From an uncultured Anaerolineae bacterium (lineage in GTDB: Bacteria > Chloroflexota > Anaerolineae > Anaerolineales > Villigracilaceae): a stretch of DNA of 50,537 nucleotides. Location: the NCBI GenBank assembly GCA_903838415.1, contig CAILYI010000113.1, positions 1 to 50,537 of the forward strand. The letters are read 5' to 3'. Position numbers and translations under genes: made by a program. A model generated the notes under the pieces. The model did not search any database. It was not told the origin of the DNA and saw only the letters and a list, made by a program, of their open reading frames with translations. This document shows, one piece after another, positions 42,369-50,537 of the stretch; within the stretch, counting starts at the first letter, position 1, and every line of letters starts with the position of its first letter.

Positions 42369-44015
42369 TCAACCCATGAGCTTGGTCAGGATGAGAGTCA
42401 CCACGCCCATAATCAGGCCAATCGCCAGCCCGTAGGGAATGGTCGTGCGCAGGACTTCACCCTCATGGCCCTGCCGGTTGACGGTGCTGAGACCAACGAT
42501 GACTTTTGCCGGAGCGATCATGCTTCCCAGCGAGCCGCCGGTCGTCTGGGCTGATACGAGAATTGCGGGGGACAGTTTCAAAATCAGCGCGATCCCTTCC
42601 TGCAGGGACGCAAAAAGAACGTTTGAATTGTTATTACTGCCTGTGGCAAAGGCTCCCAGCATCCCAAGCAACGGCGAAACCAGCGGGAAAGCCCCATAAA
42701 AGACATTACTCAGCAGTTTTGCCAGCAACAGATTCATGCCAGTATGATCCATCAAGGTGGAGAGTCCCACCATGGCCAAAATCCCCACGATCGCGGGTAA
42801 AGTTGAGTTCAAGGTGAGAGCCGTGATTTTCCAAAAACCGGTCGATTGATAAAAGCCCGCCTTTTTATTCGCCAGGTAACTCAACAGCGCAACCAACAAA
42901 ATTGTCGTTCCAGGGTGGATTAAGGGCTGGTAGGTTTGATTGTGCTTGGCAGCTGTCACAAAGCCGCTCAAGGTCTGCACTTCGGGAAAGGAAACCGTCC
43001 AGACCACTTGCCCCAAAGCCTGCCGCAGAGGGAGAATCAGGTTGATGATCGCCATAATCAGCGCCAACAAGCCATAACTGACCAGGGCCGAGGTCAACGA
43101 ACGGGACATTTTCGGTTTCGCCCCGTCAGGGGATTCGACTCCCTGGGAAGGCGCTGCGTTGTTCTGACGAAACCAGATGCGATTGATAAAAATCCCGCCC
43201 AACACCCCGGACAAACCAGCCAGCAGACTTGCCAACGCCGATAATTGAGAAACCGCGCAAATATACTGGACAAATCCCATTAATCCTGCAAGAAGTATCA
43301 CCACTGGCCAGCGATCCAGCCGTTTGAATAATTTCGCAACCGCGAGGCCACAGAAAAGACCCGCAATTCCCAGCATGATGGTGACTGTGCTGGCCAAACT
43401 GGCCGGATCTTCCTTGACGAGGGCGGTCAGAGTCTGGAAAACGACGCCCATATCCCCAAACGTGACGGCCCAGGCGTGACCGATCGCCACCGAAGCTACC
43501 GCCAGGATGGGATCAATCCCCAGTCCAACCAGCATGGGCGACACAATGGCGACAGGCAAGCCAAACCCTGCCAGGCCTTCCAGCATGGCGCTGAAGGCCC
43601 AGGCGATCACGATCAAGAGAATCCCACGATCGGTGATGAGCTTTTCCAAAGCCTGGGCCACCGCCTGGATGCCGCCCGCCTGGTTGACAATGTTGTACAG
43701 GAATAAGGCTGGCAGGAAAACAGCGATCACGAACAAGCTGAGAATAATGCCCTTAGCCTGGGAGACCCACAGCACGGACAGGGATAGCCCAAAGGCCTGG
43801 GAGGCAACCACGATCCCAGTCAGCAACCCGATCGGTCCGGCGTACTGACCTGCCACCCGGAAAGCGATCATGATAATCAAAACCACCAGGATCGGCGCGG
43901 CAGCCAGAAAATAGCGCAATCCCGGCACATTATTTTGAGTCACTTGATTGAGCGTGAGTAGGACGAAGAGCGGCAAAAACACGTAAAGCAGGATGCGTCC
44001 GAATTTGGTTGTCAT
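42369..44015 (-). CDS. L-lactate permease (LctP/LldP) family transporter
   Basis: A 548-residue polytopic membrane protein with about 13-14 helices, length usual for LctP/LldP proteins that import lactate or glycolate with protons. Family stretches include AFSAMLEGLAGFGLPVAIVS, IGHAWAVTFGDMGVVF, GAFATGSNNNSNVLFASLQ and TTGGSLGSMIAPAKVIVG. ATG 44015 is chosen because GGAGA lies six bases upstream; the frame runs to 44033. It is convergent with the glycerate kinase, suggesting a local two- and three-carbon hydroxy acid pathway (inference). No lactate dehydrogenase lies in the window. Confidence 0.93.
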   Translation of the reverse strand: MTTKFGRILLYVFLPLFVLLTLNQVTQNNVPGLRYFLAAAPILVVLIIMIAFRVAGQYAGPIGLLTGIVVASQAFGLSLSVLWVSQAKGIILSLFVIAVFLPALFLYNIVNQAGGIQAVAQALEKLITDRGILLIVIAWAFSAMLEGLAGFGLPVAIVSPMLVGLGIDPILAVASVAIGHAWAVTFGDMGVVFQTLTALVKEDPASLASTVTIMLGIAGLFCGLAVAKLFKRLDRWPVVILLAGLMGFVQYICAVSQLSALASLLAGLSGVLGGIFINRIWFRQNNAAPSQGVESPDGAKPKMSRSLTSALVSYGLLALIMAIINLILPLRQALGQVVWTVSFPEVQTLSGFVTAAKHNQTYQPLIHPGTTILLVALLSYLANKKAGFYQSTGFWKITALTLNSTLPAIVGILAMVGLSTLMDHTGMNLLLAKLLSNVFYGAFPLVSPLLGMLGAFATGSNNNSNVLFASLQEGIALILKLSPAILVSAQTTGGSLGSMIAPAKVIVGLSTVNRQGHEGEVLRTTIPYGLAIGLIMGVVTLILTKLMG

Positions 44016-44160
44016 ATGATTCTCCAGACGCAAATTTTAACCGATGCAGTGAGAGTTTGATAAACGAGAGTCGCTTTGCAATTTTACGAATCCAAAGCCC
44101 GGCTGCAAAATCTACCCCATGAACCTGAAAATCTGTCTCAGAATTGAAAGCGGGAAATGA

Positions 44161-44189
44161 TTGACTTTCTCCTCTCCAAAATGTACACT
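44161..44189 (+). promoter_or_regulatory. Promoter of the GAF hybrid kinase operon
   Basis: TTGACT (44161-44166), 17-base spacer ending AAAATG, TACACT (44184-44189). Both boxes and the spacer end match the promoter at 26372-26400. The expected leader to ATG 44318 is ~120 bases. The remainder of the gap from 44016 shows nothing else. Confidence 0.72.
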
Positions 44190-44317
44190 AAAAAATGAAT
44201 ATGTTGCATCCCAAAAGGAATCGGCTGCCCTGGGTAAAGCGGTAGCGACCAGGCAATTCAGCCTGCCAATCTGGACAAATCATTTCGGCATCCAAATCAA
44301 CTATGGTGGAAAACGCG

Positions 44318-47300
44318 ATGAGCACAGAGCATATTATCGATCCGGGGATTGTTTTACAGACTTGGCGCATCAAAGTATTGAATGGTTTCCTGGTCGTCGC
44401 GGCAGTTGCGGCCGCGGCTGGCACCGTGATGACTGTGTTGGGGGCGATTTCAAGCCCGGGACAATGGCCGTCCATCGCACTCTACTCCGCTTTGACGCTA
44501 ATTCTCGCGCTGCTGGCAATTTTCCGCCGCATCGACAGCCGCCTGCGCACCTGGGGCTTGCTGCTGGTGGCCTATTTCACCGGCGTCACCGCGCTGGCCA
44601 CGCTCGGGCTGGGCGGCAGCGGTCGCCTGTACCTGATCAGTCTGCCGGTCATCGCGCTGATTCTGCTCGGCGTACGCTCCGGGGTTTTCATGTCGGTGCT
44701 GAGCGTGCTGACATTGACAGTCTTTGCGATACTGGCCGGGACCGGCGAAACATTGCGCTTCCTGGTCAGCGAGCGGAACTCCCTGCGCCTGGCGGATTGG
44801 CTGTCCGAAAGCAGCGACACGCTGATGATTCTGAGCGTAATCATGCTGCTGCTAATCCTGTTCTACCGCTTTCAGGAACAATTGATCGACGAGGAACGCC
44901 GCACCCAGACCGATCTACGCCGCGCCCAGGCTTTGCTCGAGGAACAAAACGCCACGCTCGAGCTGAAAGTGCAAGAGCGTACCGCCGAATTGCTCAAAAG
45001 CAACAAAATCCAGACGGCGCTGTTCAAAATCACCAACGCTGCCAGCATTTCGCGCGACATGCCGGAATTTTACGCAAACATCCACCAGATCATTGGCGAG
45101 CTAATGTATGCGGGGAATATATTCATCGCGCTGTATGATGAAACCAGCGGGCTGCTGAGTTTTCCGTATTTCGTCGATGAACAGGATGAACCTTTCCCAA
45201 CCCAGCCACTAGAAAACTTCCACGGCATGACCAGCTACGTCATCCGCACCGGGGAATCGATTCCGCACGGCTGGGATAAATTTCAGCAATTGATCGAGCA
45301 ACATGATGTCGAGGTGGCTGGCACCCTCAACGAGGACGGCATCGGCGTCCCGCTCAAAGCGGATGGGAAAATTATTGGCGCGATTTTTGTCCAGAGTTAC
45401 ACCCAGGGCATCCATTACAGCGCCCAGGATGACGAAATCCTGGCCTTTGTCGCCCAGCACATCGCCACTTCCCTGACGCGCCTGCGCGCGCTGGAAGCCG
45501 AACGCCAGCGCACCAGGGAGCTCGCTATTCTGAACAGCATCAGCGAAGCCATGGTCAAGACACTCGACCTGAAAACCCTGATGCGCCTGGTCGGCGACAA
45601 AATGCGCGAAATCTTTGACGCCGACTCGACGCTGATTATGCTGCTCGACCGGCACACCAACCTGATTAACGTCCCTTATGAATTTGACCGCAACGAGGGC
45701 GGCTACATCGATTACGTCGAACCATTCCCACTCGGGACAGGTTTATCGTCCAAGGTCATCACCACCGGCCAGCCGCTGATGCTGGGCTCGCTCGAGCAGG
45801 AACTTGCCAATGGCGCCTACTTCCCACCCGAAATCATCGAAAAAGGATCGGGCTTTTTCAGCCAATCCTGGTTGGGCGTGCCTGTCATCGCCAAGGAACA
45901 GGTGCTCGGCCTGGTGGCCCTGGCGGATGCCCGCGCCCACGCCTTTGACGAAAATCACCTGCATCTGCTGCAGACCCTTTCCGCCAATATGGGCATGGCG
46001 ATTGAAAATGCGCGCCTGTTTGATCAGGCCCGTGAAGCCCGCGTTGCCGCCGAACAGGCCAGCCAGGCCAAAAGCGCCTTCCTCGCCAACATGAGCCATG
46101 AACTGCGCACCCCGCTCAACGCCATCATCGGCTTCACGCGCATCATCCGCCGTAAAACCGAAGGCCAGATCGCCGAAAAGCAGACCGAAAATCTCGACAA
46201 AGTCCTGAGCAGCGCCGAACACCTACTCAGCCTGATCAACACCGTGCTCGACATCGCCAAAATCGAAGCCGGTCGCATGGATGTGCTTGCCGCCAACTTC
46301 CGCATCGCCTCCCTGGTCGACCTGTGCTACAACACCGCCCAGCCCTTGCTGCGCCCCAGCGTGATCCTCGAAAAGCAAATCGACGAAAGCCTCGGCACGC
46401 TCTACTCCGACCAGGACAAAATCCGCCAGATCGTGCTCAACTTGCTCAGCAACGCCGCCAAATTCACCCACACGGGCAGCATCATCCTCGCCGCCAGCCA
46501 CGACGGCGATAACCTGCGACTTGCCGTCAGCGATACTGGCATCGGCATCAGCGCCGAAGCCCTGCCGCGCATTTTCAAAGAATTCCAGCAGGCCGATAAC
46601 ACCACCACCCGCCAGTATGGCGGCACCGGGCTGGGACTCTCCATCAGCCGCAATTTAGCCCACCTGCTCGGCGGGGATTTAACTGTCGAAAGTGAACCAG
46701 GGAAAGGGTCGACCTTCACCCTCGTCATTCCGCTGCAATTTGGCAGCAAACCCGCGCCCCAAACCCCGGAACACGAACCGGCTCCCCTTCCGAAGGCCGC
46801 TCCGCATGCCGCGCCTGATCCCGCCAAAAAACGCCTGCTGGTCATCGACGATGACCCCGACGCGGTCTACCTGCTGCAAGAGAATCTCAACCAGCAGGAA
46901 TTTGAAATCCAGGGCGCGCGCAACGGAGCGGACGGGCTGCGCAAAGCCCGCGAACAACAACCCCAGGCCATCCTGCTAGATATCGTCATGCCCGGCGCGG
47001 ACGGCTGGCAAGTGCTTCACGATTTGAAGGAAGACCCGCACACCGCCCACATCCCCGTCATCCTGCTGACCATCGTCGATAAAAAAGCGCTCGGCTTCCA
47101 GCTCGGCGCTTCCGCCTACCTGCTCAAACCGCTCGACCCGCTCGCCGTCCGGGAGGCCCTGCAGCGCCTCATTCCGCGCGATAACCGCCAGCAAAAACAC
47201 CTGCTGGTGGTGGATGACGACCCCGGCATCGCCGATATGCTGCGACAGTTCCTGCCCGAATCCGAATACAAACTGGCTTCCGCCCTGGATGGCGTGGCTG

Positions 47301-47581
47301 GTCTGGCCGCAATCGCCGCCAGCCGTCCCGACGTGCTACTGCTGGATATCATCATGCCGCGTCTGGATGGCTTCGCCGTCATCGAAGCCTTGCGCGCCGA
47401 TCCGCAGACCCGCGACTTGCCGATCATCGTCATCAGCGCCAAAGACCTGACCAGCGCCGAAGCCGCCCGGCTGAAGGAAACTGTCGCCGTCGTCATGCAA
47501 AAACAGGGCTTCCAGGGCGAAAAACTGATCCAGGAGATCGAGAGCGTATTGAAAGATTTACCAATCTACGGAGAAAAATGA
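44318..47581 (+). CDS. Membrane hybrid histidine kinase with two GAF domains and two receivers
   Basis: A 1087-residue kinase. Five or six membrane helices occupy residues ~20-185, followed by a coiled coil. Two GAF domains (~235-395 and ~405-575), HisKA/HATPase (~590-815; [43 protein letters not shown]) and two complete receivers follow (~845-955, IDDDPD and LLDIVMPGADG; ~965-1080, VDDDPG and LLDIIMPRLDG). ATG 44318 is preferred over 44303 because GGTGG lies before it. The next gene, a stand-alone receiver, overlaps its stop by four bases (ATGA), and a receiver-phosphatase follows, so a phosphorelay ending in a phosphatase is likely. Confidence 0.92.
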   Translation: MSTEHIIDPGIVLQTWRIKVLNGFLVVAAVAAAAGTVMTVLGAISSPGQWPSIALYSALTLILALLAIFRRIDSRLRTWGLLLVAYFTGVTALATLGLGGSGRLYLISLPVIALILLGVRSGVFMSVLSVLTLTVFAILAGTGETLRFLVSERNSLRLADWLSESSDTLMILSVIMLLLILFYRFQEQLIDEERRTQTDLRRAQALLEEQNATLELKVQERTAELLKSNKIQTALFKITNAASISRDMPEFYANIHQIIGELMYAGNIFIALYDETSGLLSFPYFVDEQDEPFPTQPLENFHGMTSYVIRTGESIPHGWDKFQQLIEQHDVEVAGTLNEDGIGVPLKADGKIIGAIFVQSYTQGIHYSAQDDEILAFVAQHIATSLTRLRALEAERQRTRELAILNSISEAMVKTLDLKTLMRLVGDKMREIFDADSTLIMLLDRHTNLINVPYEFDRNEGGYIDYVEPFPLGTGLSSKVITTGQPLMLGSLEQELANGAYFPPEIIEKGSGFFSQSWLGVPVIAKEQVLGLVALADARAHAFDENHLHLLQTLSANMGMAIENARLFDQAREARVAAEQASQAKSAFLANMSHELRTPLNAIIGFTRIIRRKTEGQIAEKQTENLDKVLSSAEHLLSLINTVLDIAKIEAGRMDVLAANFRIASLVDLCYNTAQPLLRPSVILEKQIDESLGTLYSDQDKIRQIVLNLLSNAAKFTHTGSIILAASHDGDNLRLAVSDTGIGISAEALPRIFKEFQQADNTTTRQYGGTGLGLSISRNLAHLLGGDLTVESEPGKGSTFTLVIPLQFGSKPAPQTPEHEPAPLPKAAPHAAPDPAKKRLLVIDDDPDAVYLLQENLNQQEFEIQGARNGADGLRKAREQQPQAILLDIVMPGADGWQVLHDLKEDPHTAHIPVILLTIVDKKALGFQLGASAYLLKPLDPLAVREALQRLIPRDNRQQKHLLVVDDDPGIADMLRQFLPESEYKLASALDGVAGLAAIAASRPDVLLLDIIMPRLDGFAVIEALRADPQTRDLPIIVISAKDLTSAEAARLKETVAVVMQKQGFQGEKLIQEIESVLKDLPIYGEK

Positions 47582-47931
47582 AAACCATCCTGATTGTGGA
47601 AGATCTCGAACTCAATATCGACCTGCTCACCCAGATCCTCGAGGACGAGTTCAGCCTGCTCGTCGCCAGGGATGGCGCGCAGGGCGTGGCGCTGGCTGAA
47701 CAGCACAGACCAGATCTGATCCTGATGGATATTTCCCTGCCGGTCCTGGACGGGTACGCCGCCACGCGCCAGATCCGCCAGACTTTCTCAACCCTGCCGA
47801 TCATTGGCCTTTCGGCCCACGCCATGAGCGGCGACGATGACATGGCGCGCGCCGCCGGTTGCAACGCCTATCTGACCAAACCCGTGGACGAAGACCTGCT
47901 GCGCCAAACCTTGAAAGAATTCCTGGGATAA
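47578..47931 (+). CDS. Stand-alone receiver (CheY/DivK-like response regulator)
   Basis: A 117-residue single receiver domain. The acidic residue cluster is VEDLELN, the phospho-acceptor Asp is in LILMDISLPVLDG, the conserved Ser/Thr is in GLSAHAMSGD and the Lys in YLTKPVD. The sequence resembles DivK-type receivers. It has no output domain and probably shuttles phosphate between the upstream hybrid kinase and other proteins. Its ATG overlaps the kinase stop by four bases, and the receiver-phosphatase gene starts four bases after its own stop, so the three genes are translationally coupled. Confidence 0.93.
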   Translation: MKTILIVEDLELNIDLLTQILEDEFSLLVARDGAQGVALAEQHRPDLILMDISLPVLDGYAATRQIRQTFSTLPIIGLSAHAMSGDDDMARAAGCNAYLTKPVDEDLLRQTLKEFLG

Positions 47932-47935
47932 CCCC

Positions 47936-49111
47936 ATGCCCAACCCGAAAATTCTGATCGTCGACGATGAAATCTATAACGTGGATTATCTCGAACAGGA
48001 ACTCGAAGACCTGGAATACAGCCTGATTTCCGCTTCCAATGGCCAACAAGCCCTCGACAAAGTCGACAACGAAGCCCCAGACCTGATTTTGCTGGACATT
48101 ATGATGCCGATCATGGATGGTTTTGAAGTGCTGGCGCGACTCAAAGCCAATCCCGCCACGCGCGACATTCCCGTGATCGTCATTTCAGCCAACAACGACT
48201 TGAACAGTGTGGTCAGGGGCATTCAACTCGGCGCCGAGGATTACCTGCCCAAACCATTCGAGCCTACTCTGCTGCACGCCCGCCTGGCCTCCTGCCTCGA
48301 AAAGAAACATCTGCGCGACTTGCAACAGCTCTACCTGAAAGGCCTAGAACGCGAACTGGACATCGCCCGCGAAATCCAGCTGGGATTCCTGCCCACCGAA
48401 CTGCCCAAAGTCGACGGCTGGGAAATCGCCGCCTACTTCAAAGCTGCGCACGAAGTGGCGGGCGATTTCTACGATGCATTTTTCCTGCCGGATGGAAACC
48501 TGCTGTGCGTGATCGGGGATGTGTGCGACAAAGGCGTGGGCGCAGCCCTGTTCATGACCCTCTTCCGCAGCCTGATCCGCGCCACAGCCACCACCGGTGA
48601 TTTTTCCACCTCCAAAAAGCTGCAGGCGCTCACACCTTCTGAGCGCCTGCAGCATGTCATTTCATTTACAAATAATTACGTTTCTGAAACGCACGGCGAT
48701 GCCAACATGTTCGCCACCGTTTTTATCGGTATTTTCAACCTTGCAGATGGCACGCTTTCCTATATCAACTGCGGGAATGAATCTCCACTGATATTGAGAA
48801 ATGGAGCTGTGGCGTTTTCCCTACAACCTACCGGACCGGTCGTTGGCGTGATTCCGCAGGCAAAATTCTCGGTAAAAGAAATCTTTCTGGATAAAAATGA
48901 CCTGTTCCTGGCTTTTACCGATGGCATCCCGGACGCTCTCAACACAGACAATATCTCATTCGGGAGTGAGCGCTTGCTCAAATTATTGGCTGGGGTTGAC
49001 ACAGCCCCAGCCGCGCTGCTCAAAAATATCGCGGAACATCTGCGCCAATTCATAAGCACCGCAGATCAATTTGACGACATCACACTGCTGGCGCTCAAAA
49101 GAGTTGCGTAA
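47936..49111 (+). CDS. Response regulator with SpoIIE/RsbU-type PP2C phosphatase output
   Basis: A 391-residue protein. The receiver (~1-120) has VDDE, LLDIMMPIMDG and the Lys of YLPKPFE. A coiled-coil linker (~125-150) leads to a PP2C/SpoIIE domain (~160-388) with EVAGDFYDAFFLPDGN, VIGDVCDKGVGAALFM, YINCGNESP and LAFTDGIPDAL. It should dephosphorylate an anti-sigma antagonist when its receiver is phosphorylated by the kinase two genes upstream. Its phosphatase domain is closely similar in motifs to that of the GAF-SpoIIE protein at 24916-26271, whose promoter also resembles this operon's. Confidence 0.93.
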   Translation: MPNPKILIVDDEIYNVDYLEQELEDLEYSLISASNGQQALDKVDNEAPDLILLDIMMPIMDGFEVLARLKANPATRDIPVIVISANNDLNSVVRGIQLGAEDYLPKPFEPTLLHARLASCLEKKHLRDLQQLYLKGLERELDIAREIQLGFLPTELPKVDGWEIAAYFKAAHEVAGDFYDAFFLPDGNLLCVIGDVCDKGVGAALFMTLFRSLIRATATTGDFSTSKKLQALTPSERLQHVISFTNNYVSETHGDANMFATVFIGIFNLADGTLSYINCGNESPLILRNGAVAFSLQPTGPVVGVIPQAKFSVKEIFLDKNDLFLAFTDGIPDALNTDNISFGSERLLKLLAGVDTAPAALLKNIAEHLRQFISTADQFDDITLLALKRVA

Positions 49112-49213
49112 TAATCACTTCTGACATTTCGATTGGCGCTGGTCGAATCCCAGGGTGGAAACGGCAGTACCAATTTTTTCTAGGCAAAGTATCTCACAAC
49201 TGCTTGATAACCC

Positions 49214-49645
49214 TTATGGCGTTTCCGTGCTTTTTAATTGGACAGTGCCGAGGTTGGTGACCTGACCAGGTTGAATGATCGCCGGAAACTCGCGCCCACT
49301 GACGCCGTCCGCCACAACAACGAGCTGCCTGCCAACTGGAACGTTACTCAAACTAAACGACCCATCGGCATTGGTTTTGGTTGCCAGCCTGGTACCTTCG
49401 ATAAAGATATCGCCAAGTAAAGGCTGGCCCAAGGCATCCACAGCGACGCCTTGAACTGTGCCTGTGCCGCGCAAAGGAGCAGTCAAATCACTCGTCCACA
49501 AGTTTAACAACCCAAGCAGAAGGATGATGATCCCAAATCCTGCCAGCAAGAGGCGTACCCGTTTTTGTTGAGGCGTAATTTCCTTGGGAGATTCGGGAAT
49601 AACCTCAGCAAAATCATCCATGGAAGGTGGTTTTTCGAATGACAT
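49214..49645 (-). CDS. Membrane-anchored protein with carboxypeptidase-regulatory-like beta-domain
   Basis: A 143-residue protein. An acidic cytoplasmic N-terminus of ~28 residues is followed by one membrane helix (~30-50, LLLAGFGIIILLLGLLNLW) and a beta-sandwich of the CarboxypepD_reg type (~62-140; VQGVAVDALGQPLLGDIFIE, TNADGSFSLSNVPVG). Such domains occur in surface and envelope proteins. It follows the pilin-like gene by 11 bases on the same strand and is probably co-transcribed, so it may be an accessory of that pilin. I do not recognise the full-length family. Confidence 0.75.
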   Translation of the reverse strand: MSFEKPPSMDDFAEVIPESPKEITPQQKRVRLLLAGFGIIILLLGLLNLWTSDLTAPLRGTGTVQGVAVDALGQPLLGDIFIEGTRLATKTNADGSFSLSNVPVGRQLVVVADGVSGREFPAIIQPGQVTNLGTVQLKSTETP

Positions 49646-49656
49646 CGCGGATCTCC

Positions 49657-50355
49657 TTAGGGCGTGACTGAATTGATTGAGAAGTCGTCAAGACAAAGGT
49701 TAGTGCTATCCCAGGTTCGAAGCCCCGTACCACCCGAAGTATATGTATTGTCTTGTCCGGTAAGCACAGCCTGCCCATCCACATAGCCGGTGAAGGTATT
49801 CCCAACGACTTTTATAGAAAGGTCATGCGGAGATCCGTACCAGTTGTTACCCGGGACTGATTTATAGACGATAGCCGGGTTGATCTCAGAGCCATTTATC
49901 CATTTGCGGATCACATAACCATTCAGGCCGGGATCATATTGGAAGGCATAACCATTAATCCCCGAACCGGTATTCGTGGCTCGGAAGAAAATCCCATAGC
50001 CATTCCCGGAGGTCAAAGCTGCACCTTTGACTTGAGCCGAATAGTCAGCGGCTGACAATTGAGTTTGGGAGCATTTATTCAACAAAGTACCGCCGCCTTG
50101 AATGCAGGCCCGACCATTGGTGGCTGCCCAGGGACCTATCACGCTTTGTGATCCACTCATATTATCGAAATTATCCTGGCAAAGGGAAGTAGAACCTGAA
50201 CAGGCAGTGGTGGTAAAAACGCCAGCGATGCGGCAATAAACATCCTTTACCGAAATCCCCATTAACTGTAATGTAAGCAAGGCGCCAATGGCAACGAGCA
50301 ATATCAAAAGGGCATACTCGACCATGCCCTGCCCGGATTGTTGTTTTGTTTTCAT
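49657..50355 (-). CDS. Flp-like pilin N-terminus fused to a concanavalin/LamG-like domain
   Basis: A 232-residue protein. The N-terminus KQQSGQGMVEYALLILLVAI is that of Flp/Tad-type pilins: a prepilin-type cleavage Gly, Glu at +5 and a hydrophobic helix. Instead of ending near residue 60 as Flp pilins do, it continues into a ~165-residue beta-rich domain with GYGIFFRATNT, YVIRKWINGSE, GNTFTGYVDGQ and LCLDDFSI, resembling lectin-like laminin-G or DUF1080 folds. ATG 50355 with GGAGGCC upstream is chosen. It may display a carbohydrate-binding head on a pilus or pseudopilus (inference). A transposase gene starts 97 bases upstream on the other strand and may have altered its promoter. Confidence 0.8.
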   Translation of the reverse strand: MKTKQQSGQGMVEYALLILLVAIGALLTLQLMGISVKDVYCRIAGVFTTTACSGSTSLCQDNFDNMSGSQSVIGPWAATNGRACIQGGGTLLNKCSQTQLSAADYSAQVKGAALTSGNGYGIFFRATNTGSGINGYAFQYDPGLNGYVIRKWINGSEINPAIVYKSVPGNNWYGSPHDLSIKVVGNTFTGYVDGQAVLTGQDNTYTSGGTGLRTWDSTNLCLDDFSINSVTP

Positions 50356-50452
50356 GTGGCCTCCAAAAGACATTCTGGCATTTCCCAGTCAGAGAACTGT
50401 CCATTCGCGGAAAAGGATTTTGAAATCGTGAATTCTTTGGTAAGCTCAAGGG

Positions 50453-50537
50453 ATGAGCGAACAACTTACAGTAACGACAGAACAAGTGGATGATTTTCCG
50501 CTATTGCTGGGCAATATGCTCCGGCTAGGGCTACCAG
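50453..50537 (+). mobile_element. Start of a DUF4277-type (IS1634/IS4-like) transposase gene, cut by the window edge
   Basis: Only the first 28 codons are present: MSEQLTVTTEQVDDFPLLLG then NMLRLGLP. This opening (TTExVDDxPLLLxxLxRxGxP) is the characteristic N-terminus of DUF4277-containing transposases common in Chloroflexota and cyanobacteria. ATG 50453 is preceded by AAGGG. The left end of the element is probably between 50374 and 50453, but no terminal repeat can be defined without the right end. Confidence 0.7.

Noticed and set aside
44161-45138. 325-codon frame overlapping the start of the GAF kinase
   Set aside because: Arg/His/Gly-rich out-of-frame reading of the kinase and its promoter; begins inside the -35 box.

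Overview
The window looks like a chromosomal segment of a Chloroflexota bacterium, most likely class Anaerolineae. This is inferred from gene content and style: Tad/Flp-type pseudopilins with Thr/Pro-rich linkers, very large hybrid kinases, several SpoIIE-type phosphatases, an RsbQ-type hydrolase, ABC-2 exporters, LacI/ThuA/Gfo-Idh sugar genes and nested palindromic intergenic elements. No rRNA, complete tRNA or CRISPR array was seen. There are about 38 protein genes, one clear pseudogene remnant and one gene cut by the right edge.

Layout. (a) 0.1-9.6 kb: a membrane fatty acid hydroxylase; a giant one-protein signalling system (LacI-type ligand domain, histidine kinase, two receivers, AraC DNA-binding domain); and, divergent from it, a tightly spaced operon of LacI repressor, ferritin-like predicted diiron protein, URO-D-family protein and galactokinase-like GHMP kinase. 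The operon has a strong promoter whose start point abuts a perfect 22-bp palindromic operator. (b) 9.7-12.7 kb: VOC and HAD proteins, then a ThuA-like/Gfo-Idh-MocA pair. (c) 12.8-18.3 kb: a MASE1-CHASE-PAS hybrid kinase followed by an HD-GYP response regulator. (d) 18.4-24.9 kb: a DUF2817 peptidase-like protein coupled to a YfcC-type carrier, an S9 peptidase, a VF530-family protein, an aldo/keto reductase, a decayed MalT/LuxR-type regulator and a small membrane protein. (e) 24.9-28.5 kb: a GAF-SpoIIE phosphatase and a coupled pair of RsbQ-like hydrolase and PAS-GGDEF cyclase.

(f) 28.6-29.0 kb: two tandem, nearly identical ~117-bp units, each ending in an intrinsic terminator whose stem shows a compensatory change between copies. 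I do not recognise them as a known RNA family; they are the best candidate for something undescribed. (g) 29.0-35.2 kb: an ECF sigma factor, a FecR-like membrane protein with a duplicated module and Asn-rich tail, and three TadE/TadG-type pseudopilin genes. (h) 35.2-41.0 kb: an ADP-ribosylglycohydrolase-family protein and an ABC-2 exporter whose two permease genes are separated by a nested-palindrome element. (i) 41.0-44.0 kb: a type-2 glycerate kinase convergent with a lactate permease. (j) 44.2-49.1 kb: a GAF-containing hybrid kinase, a stand-alone receiver and a receiver-SpoIIE phosphatase. (k) 49.2-50.5 kb: a Flp-like pilin fused to a lectin-like domain, a small anchored protein, and the start of a DUF4277-type transposase.

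The segment is unusually rich in signalling: three hybrid kinases, two SpoIIE phosphatases, one cyclic-di-GMP synthase and one cyclic-di-GMP hydrolase, interleaved with sugar-related operons. Three promoters (carrier at 21 kb, phosphatase at 26.4 kb, kinase at 44.2 kb) share an AAAATGTACAC block, which may mark a common regulator.
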